22,073 bases of DNA from Clostridia bacterium (GTDB taxonomy: Bacteria; Bacillota_A; Clostridia; Christensenellales; Borkfalkiaceae): NCBI GenBank assembly GCA_017504735.1, contig JAFVQP010000031.1, forward strand, positions 1 through 22,073. The letters run 5' to 3'. Under the pieces are notes generated by a model, which was given only the letters and a program-made list of their open reading frames with translations, did not search any database and was not told where the DNA came from. The translations under genes and the position numbers were made by a program. Shown piece by piece: positions 1 through 7,514 of the stretch. How positions within the stretch are numbered: position 1 is the first letter of the stretch; the number at the start of each line of letters is the position of its first letter.

Positions 1-245
1 ACGGTATCATTGAAATGATTTACGCGCTGGATAAAATTGCGCCCGGTATGGCAAACGACGACACGCTTCTTTACGGCGTAGAAGTAAAATTCTACAATAT
101 GGAAGTGGAGGTGGATGAAAACCTGCAAAGTCGTTACGAAGGCTTGTACGTAATCGGCGACGGCAGCGGCATTACCCATTCGCTTTCGCACGCGTCGGCA
201 AGCGGTGTTCACGTGGCAAGACAAATCATAGAAAAGGTAAAATAA
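1..245 (+). CDS. FAD-dependent oxidoreductase, C-terminal fragment
   Basis: The frame is open from the left edge of the window, so the gene begins outside it and only about 80 C-terminal residues are visible; the first ATG inside (position 15) is internal. The end carries a GxGD-like segment, YVIGDGSGITHSLSHASASG, followed by VARQI. This is the usual last FAD-contacting strand and helix of NAD(P)/FAD-dependent dehydrogenases of the uncharacterised COG2509 type, where the final Asp contacts the FAD. That family is cytosolic and its substrate is generally unknown. The family call rests on this motif only. A strong bidirectional terminator follows 25 bp after the stop. Confidence 0.7.
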   Translation, partial: GIIEMIYALDKIAPGMANDDTLLYGVEVKFYNMEVEVDENLQSRYEGLYVIGDGSGITHSLSHASASGVHVARQIIEKVK

Positions 246-266
246 GCATACCAGGTATGCGGTGAA
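246..266 (+). repeat. REP-like intergenic motif, copy 1
   Basis: GCATACC-A-GGTATGC is a perfect 7-bp inverted repeat (246-260) directly after the stop codon, followed by GGTGAA. The GGTATGCGGTGAA part matches a motif found beside several other gene 3' ends in this window. Confidence 0.5.
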
Positions 267-270
267 ATAA

Positions 271-300
271 AAAACACGCTCATTTCTGAGCGTGTTTTTT
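271..300. terminator. Bidirectional intrinsic terminator
   Basis: AAAACACGCTCA (271-282) pairs with TGAGCGTGTTTT (287-298) across a TTTC loop. Runs of T follow the stem on both strands. It sits between the convergent ends of the oxidoreductase and the small membrane protein and can serve both. Confidence 0.92.
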
Positions 301-314
301 GTTGTTTGGTTTTC

Positions 315-701
315 TTATTCGATGCCGCGGATATCTTTAGATAAGGCGAACGGATACACGAAAAGGGAAAGGATTAAGCCAAGCCCTATTGCAAGCGTTG
401 CGCAAAGGATAGCCAAAAGAATGCCAAGAATCCAGAAAAGTAATTTCACGGTTAACAACCAAATAATACCATCGAGGTCTAATGTGAAAATTAACCCAGG
501 CATTTTAATGAAGCCCCAGCTGCAAATTTCGAGAATCATTTCGCCGATGAAATTGTTATTCAAAATCAAGCAAGAGGTAAGCGTGAAGCCTAATACGGCA
601 AGGGGGCAATAAATAGCAAAATCCTTGGTTACAATAGCAACAATGAAAAGGATTGCGGCAATGATACCGCTCCAAATGAAGGAATGAGTGCGTTTAGACA
701 T
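315..701 (-). CDS. Small polytopic membrane protein, unknown function
   Basis: The product is 128 aa and strongly hydrophobic, with about four predicted membrane segments: roughly residues 8-25, 29-50, 52-70 (amphipathic) and 78-118 (long enough for two spans). I recognise no family. The start has a good ribosome site (AAGGAGA) that lies across the stop of the upstream lipoprotein gene; the gap is only 12 bp. The two are almost certainly cotranscribed from the promoter at 2807-2836, so this protein may work with the lipoprotein at the cell envelope, but that is inference from position. It ends at the bidirectional terminator at 271-300. No catalytic motif is visible. Confidence 0.75.
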   Translation of the reverse strand: MSKRTHSFIWSGIIAAILFIVAIVTKDFAIYCPLAVLGFTLTSCLILNNNFIGEMILEICSWGFIKMPGLIFTLDLDGIIWLLTVKLLFWILGILLAILCATLAIGLGLILSLFVYPFALSKDIRGIE

Positions 702-713
702 GCGAAGTTCTCC

Positions 714-2567
714 TTAGTTAAATATTTTTTTATCTCCGATATATGCAATAATCATATCGGCGGTAATAGCATCTTTGTTTTCAGCAAAAATGGGGATAAG
801 CGTATCGTAATCATCCATTAATTTGGTAAGGTCGCTACTGCTGATGCTGATGGCAACCGTAACATTGTTGGTGTCGGCAACATCTTCTACAAAAGTACCC
901 ATTTGCTCTTCTTGTACAAACATCATGGGTACGCTGATTGCGTGTTCCGTATAGGTGCCTTCGGAAACATTATACGAATATACATACTGCGTTCTAAATT
1001 CAATATCAAATCTTCTAGAGAAATTAAGAAGGCTGATGTTTTTCGATTTCCAAACTTTAGAGGAACCATTGATGAAAATTTGAGCATCGGTGTTTTCGGT
1101 TGCAGGTATATATTTAATGGTGTTAATGCCTGCAATATCATTTAAGTTAAACCACAATGTATTGAAAACAAGCTTGGAAAGTTCTTCTTTTACTTCGTAA
1201 GCGATTAAGGTACCTGTTTCCACATCATAAAGCTCATTGATATACCCTGTAAAGCCAACCATACCGTCTGCTTTATTGCCTACAACCGACACATAGTTTT
1301 CATCGATGTAGAATTCAGCTGCGCTTCCACTTTCAAGCCCCGCAACGGTTAAGAACTCATAAATTTTACCAGTTACATTTCCATTTTCATCCTTTTCGAT
1401 GGAGAACATTGCTTTCCTAGCGCCCAAATATTTTATAGCAAACTCGTAAGAATTTTCCGTAAGAGTGTAGGTTAACGCATTTGCATCGCCTAATTGTATA
1501 CGCGCGGACTTTTCACCTGTTTCCGCATCCATGGAAAGGGCAATTTGTACCACTTGTTCTCCGAGAATAGGCAATTCTGCGGTGTAATCAAGCACATAAG
1601 ACATTACTTCACCGTCGAAATCAATGGTTACGTTGTAAATCCCGCTTGTAAATTCGTGACGAGCCGTATCGGAAGGATTGCTGTCAAAATAATTATTGAA
1701 TGCTGTAATGGAAGTGGTGGTTAAGCCTTCGACAACTGTTAAGGTGTTGAAGAAAAGCTGGGTTTGTTGTAAGTTGTCCACGACCATATGCCATTGTTCG
1801 CCGTAGCCGTAGGTAATGTTTGCAACGTTCACAGCGGAGGAATAATCGATGACAATATTCGAAGGCTGTACAAGATTGTTGCTAAAGCTGATTTGCATGC
1901 TTTCGGGAATGTACGTCAAGGGGTTTAATTTGTATCCGCTCAACAATGCGTTTAACATGGATTTGAGGTCTAACGTTTCATTCCATACAGCGTAATAGGT
2001 AACGTTTTGTGTGATGGGGGTGTTGAAATCTACAGCTACACTTCCATTTTTTTCCGTAACCCACCCTGCAAATTTACAACCTTCAAGGGTAGGCTTTTCG
2101 GGGGTAGTAGCCAACTCGCCATAGGTGATAGTTTGCGAAGGGATGGAACTGCCGCCATTGCTATCAAACGTAACGGTGTACTGCTTTTTCACCTTGCTCA
2201 CGATGGCGTAATAGGTCGCGTCTCCCGTCGCGGCGGGAATCTCGGAAAGAACGTCGCCGTTTGCGGAGGCGGACCAACCGTTGAAGGTGTAATCCCATTC
2301 CTGCGTATCCGTAACCGTATATGTATATTGAGGTGCGGTGTTTTCCTCTACCGTGGTCGTAGTGATTTCTACGCCGTTTTCATTCATCCAGTGGATTGAA
2401 TAGGTGGTGGCAGGGGGCGTTACATTTGTGCTGTCGCTATTCGCGCTATCACTGCTAGCTATTACACTGCTATCAGGGATAGACGTGTCACCGTCCTTGC
2501 CTTTACATCCTGCAAAAGTGCAGGCGGTGGCGATAACCGCTAAAAGGGCAACTAGTTGTTTTTTCAT
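714..2567 (-). CDS. Lipoprotein with InlB-type (Listeria-Bacteroides) repeats
   Basis: The product is 617 aa. It starts with MKK, a hydrophobic stretch and a lipobox TFAG-C (Cys21), so it should be lipid-anchored outside the membrane. A Ser/Asp/Thr-rich linker follows (about 22-54). Then come two beta-grasp InlB B-repeats: a degenerate one at 56-123 (ending FNGW...YYAIV) and a canonical one at 130-195 (VTFDSNGG, then FAGW, ending TYYAVW). The remaining 420 residues are beta-rich with no family I recognise. InlB repeats are typical of surface proteins and are thought to mediate binding or act as spacers; the ligand is unknown. The ribosome site AAGGAGA precedes the ATG. Expression appears to depend on the structured, terminator-bearing leader at 2568-2800. 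The small membrane protein follows 12 bp downstream. Confidence 0.88.
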   Translation of the reverse strand: MKKQLVALLAVIATACTFAGCKGKDGDTSIPDSSVIASSDSANSDSTNVTPPATTYSIHWMNENGVEITTTTVEENTAPQYTYTVTDTQEWDYTFNGWSASANGDVLSEIPAATGDATYYAIVSKVKKQYTVTFDSNGGSSIPSQTITYGELATTPEKPTLEGCKFAGWVTEKNGSVAVDFNTPITQNVTYYAVWNETLDLKSMLNALLSGYKLNPLTYIPESMQISFSNNLVQPSNIVIDYSSAVNVANITYGYGEQWHMVVDNLQQTQLFFNTLTVVEGLTTTSITAFNNYFDSNPSDTARHEFTSGIYNVTIDFDGEVMSYVLDYTAELPILGEQVVQIALSMDAETGEKSARIQLGDANALTYTLTENSYEFAIKYLGARKAMFSIEKDENGNVTGKIYEFLTVAGLESGSAAEFYIDENYVSVVGNKADGMVGFTGYINELYDVETGTLIAYEVKEELSKLVFNTLWFNLNDIAGINTIKYIPATENTDAQIFINGSSKVWKSKNISLLNFSRRFDIEFRTQYVYSYNVSEGTYTEHAISVPMMFVQEEQMGTFVEDVADTNNVTVAISISSSDLTKLMDDYDTLIPIFAENKDAITADMIIAYIGDKKIFN

Positions 2568-2800
2568 TTTCTTTCTCCTTAAAATAATATAGATAAAATA
2601 AAAAGAGCGTCAACCGAAGTTAACGCTCCGAAAAACGCAAGCTCCGATTGTCGCCAAACAAATCGAATAGAAAATGAGGGCAATCCTGTGAATCCTACTC
2701 TTGGAGATGCGCTTTTGCTAAATTCGCTAAAAGTAGGAAATGCGAAAAGGGAAGTATTTCTTAAAAAATACCCCTCAATATAATATTCGATTTGTTTGGC
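2568..2800 (-). ncRNA. Structured leader or small RNA with terminator, unknown class
   Basis: On the minus strand a consensus promoter would start transcription near 2800, exactly where a 17-nt arm begins (2784-2800). This arm pairs perfectly with 2653-2669 (sequence GCCAAACAAATCGAATA and its complement). Inside are smaller stems: UGAGGG/CCCUCA, a GUAUUU/AAAUAC hairpin, and UCCUAC/GUAGGA enclosing a CUUUU/AAAAG hairpin. After the closing stem comes a 10-bp hairpin with a C(UUCG)G tetraloop and a U-rich tail (2605-2628), then the ribosome site of the lipoprotein gene. The layout fits a transcription attenuator or riboswitch, or a stand-alone RNA of about 196 nt with read-through. I cannot assign it to a known class. 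The 85-codon frame across it (2579-2836) has no ribosome site and is not thought to be a gene. Confidence 0.65.
2605..2628 (-). terminator. UUCG-tetraloop terminator or attenuator before the lipoprotein gene
   Basis: On the minus strand GAGCGUUAAC-UUCG-GUUGACGCUC forms a 10-bp stem with one G-U pair and an exceptionally stable UUCG loop, followed by UUUUUAUUUU. It lies 37 nt before the start codon, so it can gate transcription into the gene. Confidence 0.8.
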
Positions 2801-2806
2801 AAATTT

Positions 2807-2836
2807 AGTATACCATTTTTTTGGGTGCGTTGTCAA
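2807..2836 (-). promoter_or_regulatory. Promoter of the structured leader and lipoprotein operon
   Basis: On the minus strand there is a TTGACA -35 box (2831-2836), an 18-bp spacer and a TGG-TATACT extended -10 box (2807-2812). The expected start is near 2800, the first base of the long leader stem. Confidence 0.88.
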
Positions 2837-2888
2837 TGGGTTTAATAATTTTAGCTTAATTAAAGAAAAACTTTTTCACATAGAAGGC

Positions 2889-2917
2889 TTGAAAAAATCT
2901 TCAAGATGTGATATACT
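2889..2917 (+). promoter_or_regulatory. Promoter of the SDR gene, with a palindrome over the -35
   Basis: TTGAAA (2889-2894), a 17-bp spacer and TGA-TATACT (-10 at 2912-2917). The -35 region lies inside an inverted repeat CTTGAA-N6-TTCAAG (2888-2905) that could be a repressor operator. Confidence 0.78.
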
Positions 2918-2945
2918 TTTTCTATGAGAAAAAATAGGGGTGGCT

Positions 2946-3869
2946 ATGGCGCTTTCTAACAAGACAATCAAATGGCTGGCGAAAAATGCGTCGACCTCTT
3001 TGAAGGGGAAAACGGTGTTGATTACAGGCGCAAACAGCGGTATCGGATACAAAGAAACGGAGCTTATGGTGTATTTAGGCGCGCGCGTGATTATGGCGTG
3101 TCGAAATCCACAAAAAGCCCAAGCCGCGCGTGAAGCGTTATTACAGGAATATCCCAACGCGGACATTGACACAATGCAGTTGGATATGGCGGATTTTTCC
3201 TCTATCGACCGCTTTGCGGAAACGCTTTTACAGGATAAAACCGATATCGATTACTTTGTCAACAATGCAGGGGTGTTCCACCAACCCAATCAAAAAACGG
3301 CGGATGGGTTAGAGTTGGTGCTTGGCACAAATTATATCGGCGTTTATTATTTAACGGAAAAATTATTGCCCTATTTGCAAAGCTTGCCGCACGAGGTTGG
3401 GTATATCAATACCGTTTCCATTATTCATAAAATTGCAAAAATCAAGTACGACGATTTTTATTATACGAAGAAATATAAAAATTTTGGCGCATACGCCCGT
3501 TCGAAATTATGCCTTGCCCGTTACACATACGCGTTGGCAAGCCGTTGCGTGGATACGAATATACGGGTGTGGATGATTCACCCGGGTATCGCGATGACGC
3601 CGCTTGGTTTGAACGCCTTTGGCGGTAAAGTAAAAGGTGCGGCGACCTTTGCAAGGGGATTGTTCAACACCCCCGAAAAATCGGCTTTGGCTTTGCCATA
3701 TTTGACGGCACGGCAGGTGGCGGTGGGCAGTTTGATTGGCCCGCGCGCATTGTTTGGCGGTTGGGGGTATCCTAAAAACAACCGCATTGTGCGAAAGGTA
3801 AAGTTGGGCGCGGATGCGTTGATACACTTTACAAAAGAAGAGGTTTCGCGTATTAAAAACACAAAATGA
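2946..3869 (+). CDS. Short-chain dehydrogenase/reductase (SDR), retinol-dehydrogenase-like
   Basis: The product is 307 aa from the ATG at 2946. This ATG is preferred over the GTG at 2940 because the AGGGG ribosome site ends at 2940. The classical SDR motifs are present: the Rossmann nucleotide loop TGANSGIG just after the KGKTVLI strand, an NNAG motif, the serine strand (INTVS) and the catalytic YARSK (YxxxK). The N-terminal layout (GKTVLITGANSGIGYKE, then RVIMACRN) most resembles the retinol-dehydrogenase/WWOX-like branch, whose arginine after the second strand tends to favour NADPH. The substrate is unknown. The gene is monocistronic, divergent from the lipoprotein operon and driven by its own promoter. 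No U-rich terminator follows, only the palindromic motif at 3870-3896. Confidence 0.88.
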   Translation: MALSNKTIKWLAKNASTSLKGKTVLITGANSGIGYKETELMVYLGARVIMACRNPQKAQAAREALLQEYPNADIDTMQLDMADFSSIDRFAETLLQDKTDIDYFVNNAGVFHQPNQKTADGLELVLGTNYIGVYYLTEKLLPYLQSLPHEVGYINTVSIIHKIAKIKYDDFYYTKKYKNFGAYARSKLCLARYTYALASRCVDTNIRVWMIHPGIAMTPLGLNAFGGKVKGAATFARGLFNTPEKSALALPYLTARQVAVGSLIGPRALFGGWGYPKNNRIVRKVKLGADALIHFTKEEVSRIKNTK

Positions 3870-3896
3870 CATACCCAGGTATGCGTTGAAACGCAT
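3870..3896 (+). repeat. REP-like intergenic motif, copy 2, with two overlapping hairpins
   Basis: CATACC-CA-GGTATG (3870-3883) overlaps ATGCGT-TGAA-ACGCAT (3881-3896), so two mutually exclusive small hairpins share the bases ATG. The core GGTATGCGTTGAA is the best copy of the motif in the window and lies, as in copy 1, 9 bp after a stop codon. Confidence 0.55.
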
Positions 3897-3920
3897 GCGC
3901 GCATATATAGAATGGGTTGT

Positions 3921-3950
3921 TTGACAAGAATTTACTATTGATTAGAAAAT
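3921..3950 (+). promoter_or_regulatory. Possible promoter of the 527-aa lipoprotein gene
   Basis: A perfect TTGACA (3921-3926) lies 18 bp before a weak GAAAAT (3945-3950). A CTATT...AATAG inverted repeat overlaps the -10 area. Confidence 0.4.
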
Positions 3951-3983
3951 AGTGGATGGCTAGAATATTACTGAGGTAAAGGT

Positions 3984-5567
3984 ATGGATGTGAAGAGGAA
4001 GAAAAATTTAGCCCTGTTGCTTTCAGCAATTCTGTGTGTAACAGGTTTTTCGGGGTGTGTGCCTGCTGGCGGCGACAGCCAAAGCGATACGCAAAGCAGC
4101 GTGGAAGAAAAACACGAAATGGTACTTTGCAAAAAAGTAGCAGGTAAAGAACTCTCCGCAGGCGAAACGATGGAAATTACTGTGAATACATCCGTGGGAG
4201 ATTTTAATTATCTCACGGTAAAACTTGACGGGGATATCCCTGTTGTGGGGTATATCTATTATACAGATCTTGCGGATACGACCAAAACGCACAAGGAAAA
4301 ATTCTTTATTGAGGCGGGCGAGAAAGAGTTTTCTATGTTCTTAGACGCCTTCCGTATCGGTGCGTTCGGCGCATTTGAAAAGCGCATCGACAAAATTACT
4401 TTACAAAACGTAAGTGACGGAAAAGGCAGCCTTCGTGTGGATGAGGTGATGATTTCGGACAGAACCTACGACAATACAGAAATGCTGTTTCTTGATAACG
4501 GTTCGATAAAGGTAGGGGCGTATCTTGCAGCAGGCGGCGCCTTGTGCCATCTTGAAAGCTTGGATAGAAAGGTGGTCGAATATTTGGATGAGAACGGCAA
4601 CGTGCGTATTGATGAAAACATTAATGCGGACGACGTAAACGTGATTTCGGAGAAAGTAAGCTTTATCAATATCTACGACCTTGGGCGTGAAATTCAACAG
4701 TCTTACTATGGAGGCGTAGGGGAAGAGAATGGGTATAAACCCGATGACGACGTGTTGTACGATGGGATCGGCGACGGATATTTGTACAACCCCGTACAAG
4801 CGGGCAGCGCAGGGGATAACCAAACACAAATCATTGATTATCATTTGCTGGAAAATGAATTATACGTCAAATCCCGACCGCAGGACTGGTTCTTTGATAA
4901 TACGCAAACAGAATCGTATATGGAAAGTACATATACGTTTGACGAGGGTGGTTCGCTGATTGTTACCAACCGTTTTGTGAACTTTGCCCAGTTTACGGAT
5001 ATGGACAAGGTGTATGTCCACGGCCATGAAATCCCTGCTGTTTATACCGTCCAGCCTTTGAACCATTTTTATTGTGAAACGGTGGATGGGGTAATCAACG
5101 ACCCTAATTTGAGCCCTCTTCCAGAAGCGACTTCCTCCATGCGAACCTCGGTATTGCAAGAGGTGGAAGGGAATTATTGGTATCAACTGCAGTCGAAAAA
5201 TGTGATAGGCAGTTGGTTGGCGAACGTCAACGACGTTGGGTTTGGTATGGGGATGTATATCCCGAACGTGGAGCGTTTCTCCGCGTCGCGCGGTTGGAAA
5301 ACGACCTCTTATAAGCTTTTGTACAATCATCATTACGACGTGAATATCCATGATTTAAGAGATTTACGCCTGATTCCGAGTGCGTACGTGGATAACTACA
5401 ACTACTTCAGCCCCGGTGTTACCAGAAGAATGGTGGATTTTGTACCCTTTGAATACAGTTTTGCCCTTTATGTTGGTACTGTGGATGAAATGCGAGAAAA
5501 GTTTGGAAAATTGAAAGAAGACGGCACCATCAAAAACGAAGGGCTTGATAATTGGGCAAAGGAATAA
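3984..5567 (+). CDS. Large extracytoplasmic lipoprotein, beta-rich, possibly carbohydrate-related
   Basis: The product is 527 aa. A signal peptide ends in a lipobox GFSG-C (Cys25) and is followed by an Asp/Ser linker. Residues about 46-165 look like a beta-sandwich. From about 168 a second, larger domain carries GREIQQSYY (234-242), NPVQAG (269-274) and later HGHEIPAVY. I associate the combination GR-x-IQ-SYY plus NPVQAG with secreted hypothetical proteins of gut bacteria thought to act on or bind glycans, perhaps with a mutarotase-like fold; that is recollection and has not been verified. The start has a GAGGT ribosome site. A U-tailed stem directly follows the stop. It is a single-gene unit by promoter and terminator position. 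Confidence 0.8.
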   Translation: MDVKRKKNLALLLSAILCVTGFSGCVPAGGDSQSDTQSSVEEKHEMVLCKKVAGKELSAGETMEITVNTSVGDFNYLTVKLDGDIPVVGYIYYTDLADTTKTHKEKFFIEAGEKEFSMFLDAFRIGAFGAFEKRIDKITLQNVSDGKGSLRVDEVMISDRTYDNTEMLFLDNGSIKVGAYLAAGGALCHLESLDRKVVEYLDENGNVRIDENINADDVNVISEKVSFINIYDLGREIQQSYYGGVGEENGYKPDDDVLYDGIGDGYLYNPVQAGSAGDNQTQIIDYHLLENELYVKSRPQDWFFDNTQTESYMESTYTFDEGGSLIVTNRFVNFAQFTDMDKVYVHGHEIPAVYTVQPLNHFYCETVDGVINDPNLSPLPEATSSMRTSVLQEVEGNYWYQLQSKNVIGSWLANVNDVGFGMGMYIPNVERFSASRGWKTTSYKLLYNHHYDVNIHDLRDLRLIPSAYVDNYNYFSPGVTRRMVDFVPFEYSFALYVGTVDEMREKFGKLKEDGTIKNEGLDNWAKE

Positions 5568-5614
5568 GTTTTTCCACGATAGTTCACTCTTTTGAGGAAG
5601 AAAAACTTTTTTTT
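5566..5614 (+). terminator. Terminator after the 527-aa lipoprotein
   Basis: AAGTTTTTC (5566-5574) pairs with GAAAAACTT (5600-5608), followed by a run of T. The 25-nt loop and A/T-rich stem make it weaker than the other terminators here. Confidence 0.55.
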
Positions 5615-5623
5615 GAAAAAGCC

Positions 5624-5651
5624 TTGACAAAAGATGTTTTTGTGATATAAT
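5624..5651 (+). promoter_or_regulatory. Promoter of the small lipoprotein gene
   Basis: TTGACA (5624-5629), a 16-bp spacer and TGA-TATAAT (5646-5651). Both hexamers match consensus fully. Confidence 0.9.
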
Positions 5652-5682
5652 GAAAGAACAAATTCATTGGAGGATATGTATT

Positions 5683-6021
5683 ATGAAGAAATTTTTACTC
5701 GGTCTTTTAGCGGCTATTATGTGTATTGGCATGTCGGCTTGCACGCCTTCTAGCGTAGAAAAAGCAGAAGAAAAAATGCAAGAAGCAGGCTACAAAGTGG
5801 TTGCTTATTCTAAAGATGATGCAGAAGGCATGGTAGGTGGTTTCGTTGCAACGAAGGGCCTTACCGACCTTAGCAACACGATGACGGCGGTTCTTTTTGA
5901 TTCGAAAGACGCTGCTAGTGACTTCTATGCGACCCTTTCCGAAACGGGTGCTGTTTTGGATGGCAAGTGGGTTTACTGGGGTGCTGAAGAAGCTATTGAT
6001 GAATTCACCGCAATGTTCTAA
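5683..6021 (+). CDS. Small lipoprotein of unknown function
   Basis: The product is 112 aa from the ATG at 5683, chosen because GGAGG lies about 10 bp upstream; the earlier in-frame ATG at 5650 overlaps the -10 box and would precede the transcription start. The signal peptide has a lipobox MSA-C (Cys20). The mature part is a compact alpha/beta domain of about 90 aa: helix (SVEKAEEKMQEAGY), strand (KVVAY), a Gly-rich turn, strands around residues 50-75, then a DAASDFYATL helix. I recognise no family, although short Clostridia lipoproteins of this shape are common. It has its own near-perfect promoter and strong terminator, so it is probably well expressed and independent. Confidence 0.82.
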   Translation: MKKFLLGLLAAIMCIGMSACTPSSVEKAEEKMQEAGYKVVAYSKDDAEGMVGGFVATKGLTDLSNTMTAVLFDSKDAASDFYATLSETGAVLDGKWVYWGAEEAIDEFTAMF

Positions 6022-6036
6022 GATTGTAAAACAAGA

Positions 6037-6064
6037 AAACAGGTGCTTACGCGCCTGTTTTTTT
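6037..6064 (+). terminator. Terminator after the small lipoprotein
   Basis: AAACAGGTGC (6037-6046) pairs with GCGCCTGTTT (6051-6060) with one G-U pair and a TTAC loop, followed by TTTT. Confidence 0.9.
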
Positions 6065-6085
6065 GTTGAAAAAAACGCAAAAACA

Positions 6086-6106
6086 CCGTACCATGTACGC
6101 GTTGAA
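6086..6106 (+). repeat. REP-like intergenic motif, copy 3
   Basis: CGTAC-CAT-GTACG (6087-6099) is followed by CGTTGAA. It is related to GGTATGCGTTGAA, with compensated changes (TATG to TACG) that keep the left inverted repeat. Confidence 0.45.
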
Positions 6107-6111
6107 TAGAA

Positions 6112-6138
6112 AAAAGCCTTCCAAGACGGAAGGCTTTT
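6112..6138. terminator. Terminator between convergent genes
   Basis: AAAAGCCTTCC (6112-6122) pairs with GGAAGGCTTTT (6128-6138), 11 bp. The minus strand has the better U-run, so it probably ends the Gfo/Idh/MocA transcript and backs up the terminator at 6037. Nothing further is seen in 6139-6216. Confidence 0.88.
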
Positions 6139-6216
6139 GCTTTATTTTGACGGATGGGCAAATAAGCGTTTTTTTAAAGATCTTGCGCCTAGATTGGTAA
6201 AATTGCCCACGTTATT

Positions 6217-7485
6217 TTATTTATGTATATAGATTAATTCGCCGCCTTTCAAACGGGATTCTTCTGCGCAAATCCCCATCAAGTGGCTTTCGATGGAGGC
6301 TTCCAAGGTGGTTGCCGCATCCGATTTGCCGGTCAATAATTCGTACAATTTTCTGATGATGAAGATATCGCCGCCGCCGTGACCGTAGCCGCCTTCCTGC
6401 AAAGCTGCAGTGCTGTGTGTTTCCTGTTGATGACCTTCGTAGAGGTTTACCGTGACGGTTTCACTTTGTTCTTCAAGGATAATTTCGCCAAGCGTGCCGT
6501 GGAAGTGGATTCTTCTGCCGCCGTCCTGGGTGAAAGCGGTCATCATAAGCGAAGCTTTTACGCCGTTTTCAAAGGTAATTTCCGTGATTTGATGGTCAAC
6601 GACGTCGTTGTCGCAATGGTAAACACATCTTCCGTAAGGACCCTCTTTTAAGGCGTTATACAATTTTTCTTCCGTGACGGGTTCGTTTACAACAACGTTG
6701 AAGGGCCAGGAATTAACAGGTTTGCCTATGTTGTTCCAACGTGTGAGGTAGTGCGCCTTTGCGCTGTAAGGGCAGGTATCTTGTAATTTACAGTCAAGAC
6801 AACGCTCCGTTGCGCCTTCGGGTGCGTTTTCAGGGAGGAAATACGCCAAATCACCGACGGAAGAAATGCTCTTGCATTTCGATTTTGCATACCATTGTAA
6901 AAGGTCTAAATCGTGGCAGCACTTTGCCAAAATCATGGGCGCTGCAACCTCACGGTTTCTCCAATTGCCGCGTACGTAGCTGTGCGCTTGATGGGCAAAG
7001 CCTACGCGTTCTAATGCGCTGATGGCAACGAGTTTACCGATTTTACCGCTTTCAATCAATTCTTCAGCCTTCAAGAAGAGGGGAGCATAGCGCAAAACGT
7101 GGCAAACGAGCACTTTACCGCCGTATTTTTTCTGTGCGGCGAGCAATGCTTCGCAATCCTCTCTCTTTTCCGTAAGGGGTTTTTCTACCATGATATCGTA
7201 GCCCAACTCGAAAGCCTTTAAGCAATGGCGGGTATGGTCGTTGTCGGGGCTTGCGATCAAAATGAGGTCGGCGCGTTTTTCTTTAAAGAACTCGTTTTCA
7301 TCTGTAAAACAAGCGTTTTGGGGTACCTCGAATTTTTCACCGAAGATGGTTAAGCGTTCGGGGCGGGGGTCGCAAAGCGCAACCACGTTAAAACGGTCGC
7401 TTGCCTCGTGAAGTTGCCAACCGTAGGCGTTTGCACCTCTTGCGCCTACACCGATGATGGCAACTGTAAAAATTTTCTTTTCCAT
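6217..7485 (-). CDS. Gfo/Idh/MocA-family NAD(P)-dependent oxidoreductase
   Basis: The product is 422 aa from the ATG at 7485; the frame stays open to 7566 but that extension contains the promoter. The N-terminal Rossmann domain has AIIGVGARG (GVGARG at 12-17) and the family hallmark EKP at 101-103. The C-terminal domain carries a CCHDLDLL segment (H191, D192), as in the H-xx-D catalytic region of sugar and inositol dehydrogenases. Unusual are a Cys set C229-x2-C232-x5-C238 and a second pair, C287 and C291, which may bind a metal. Members oxidise or reduce sugars or cyclitols; the substrate here is unknown. The ribosome site is weak (TTGAGAA). It is monocistronic and divergent from gyrB. Confidence 0.9.
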   Translation of the reverse strand: MEKKIFTVAIIGVGARGANAYGWQLHEASDRFNVVALCDPRPERLTIFGEKFEVPQNACFTDENEFFKEKRADLILIASPDNDHTRHCLKAFELGYDIMVEKPLTEKREDCEALLAAQKKYGGKVLVCHVLRYAPLFLKAEELIESGKIGKLVAISALERVGFAHQAHSYVRGNWRNREVAAPMILAKCCHDLDLLQWYAKSKCKSISSVGDLAYFLPENAPEGATERCLDCKLQDTCPYSAKAHYLTRWNNIGKPVNSWPFNVVVNEPVTEEKLYNALKEGPYGRCVYHCDNDVVDHQITEITFENGVKASLMMTAFTQDGGRRIHFHGTLGEIILEEQSETVTVNLYEGHQQETHSTAALQEGGYGHGGGDIFIIRKLYELLTGKSDAATTLEASIESHLMGICAEESRLKGGELIYIHK

Positions 7486-7514
7486 AAAGAGTATTCTCAA
7501 CTTATATAATATTA

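Noticed and set aside
2579..2836. 85-codon open frame on the minus strand
   Set aside because: It begins at the -35 box of a consensus promoter, has no ribosome site and runs through the paired arms of the structured leader. It is read as non-coding.
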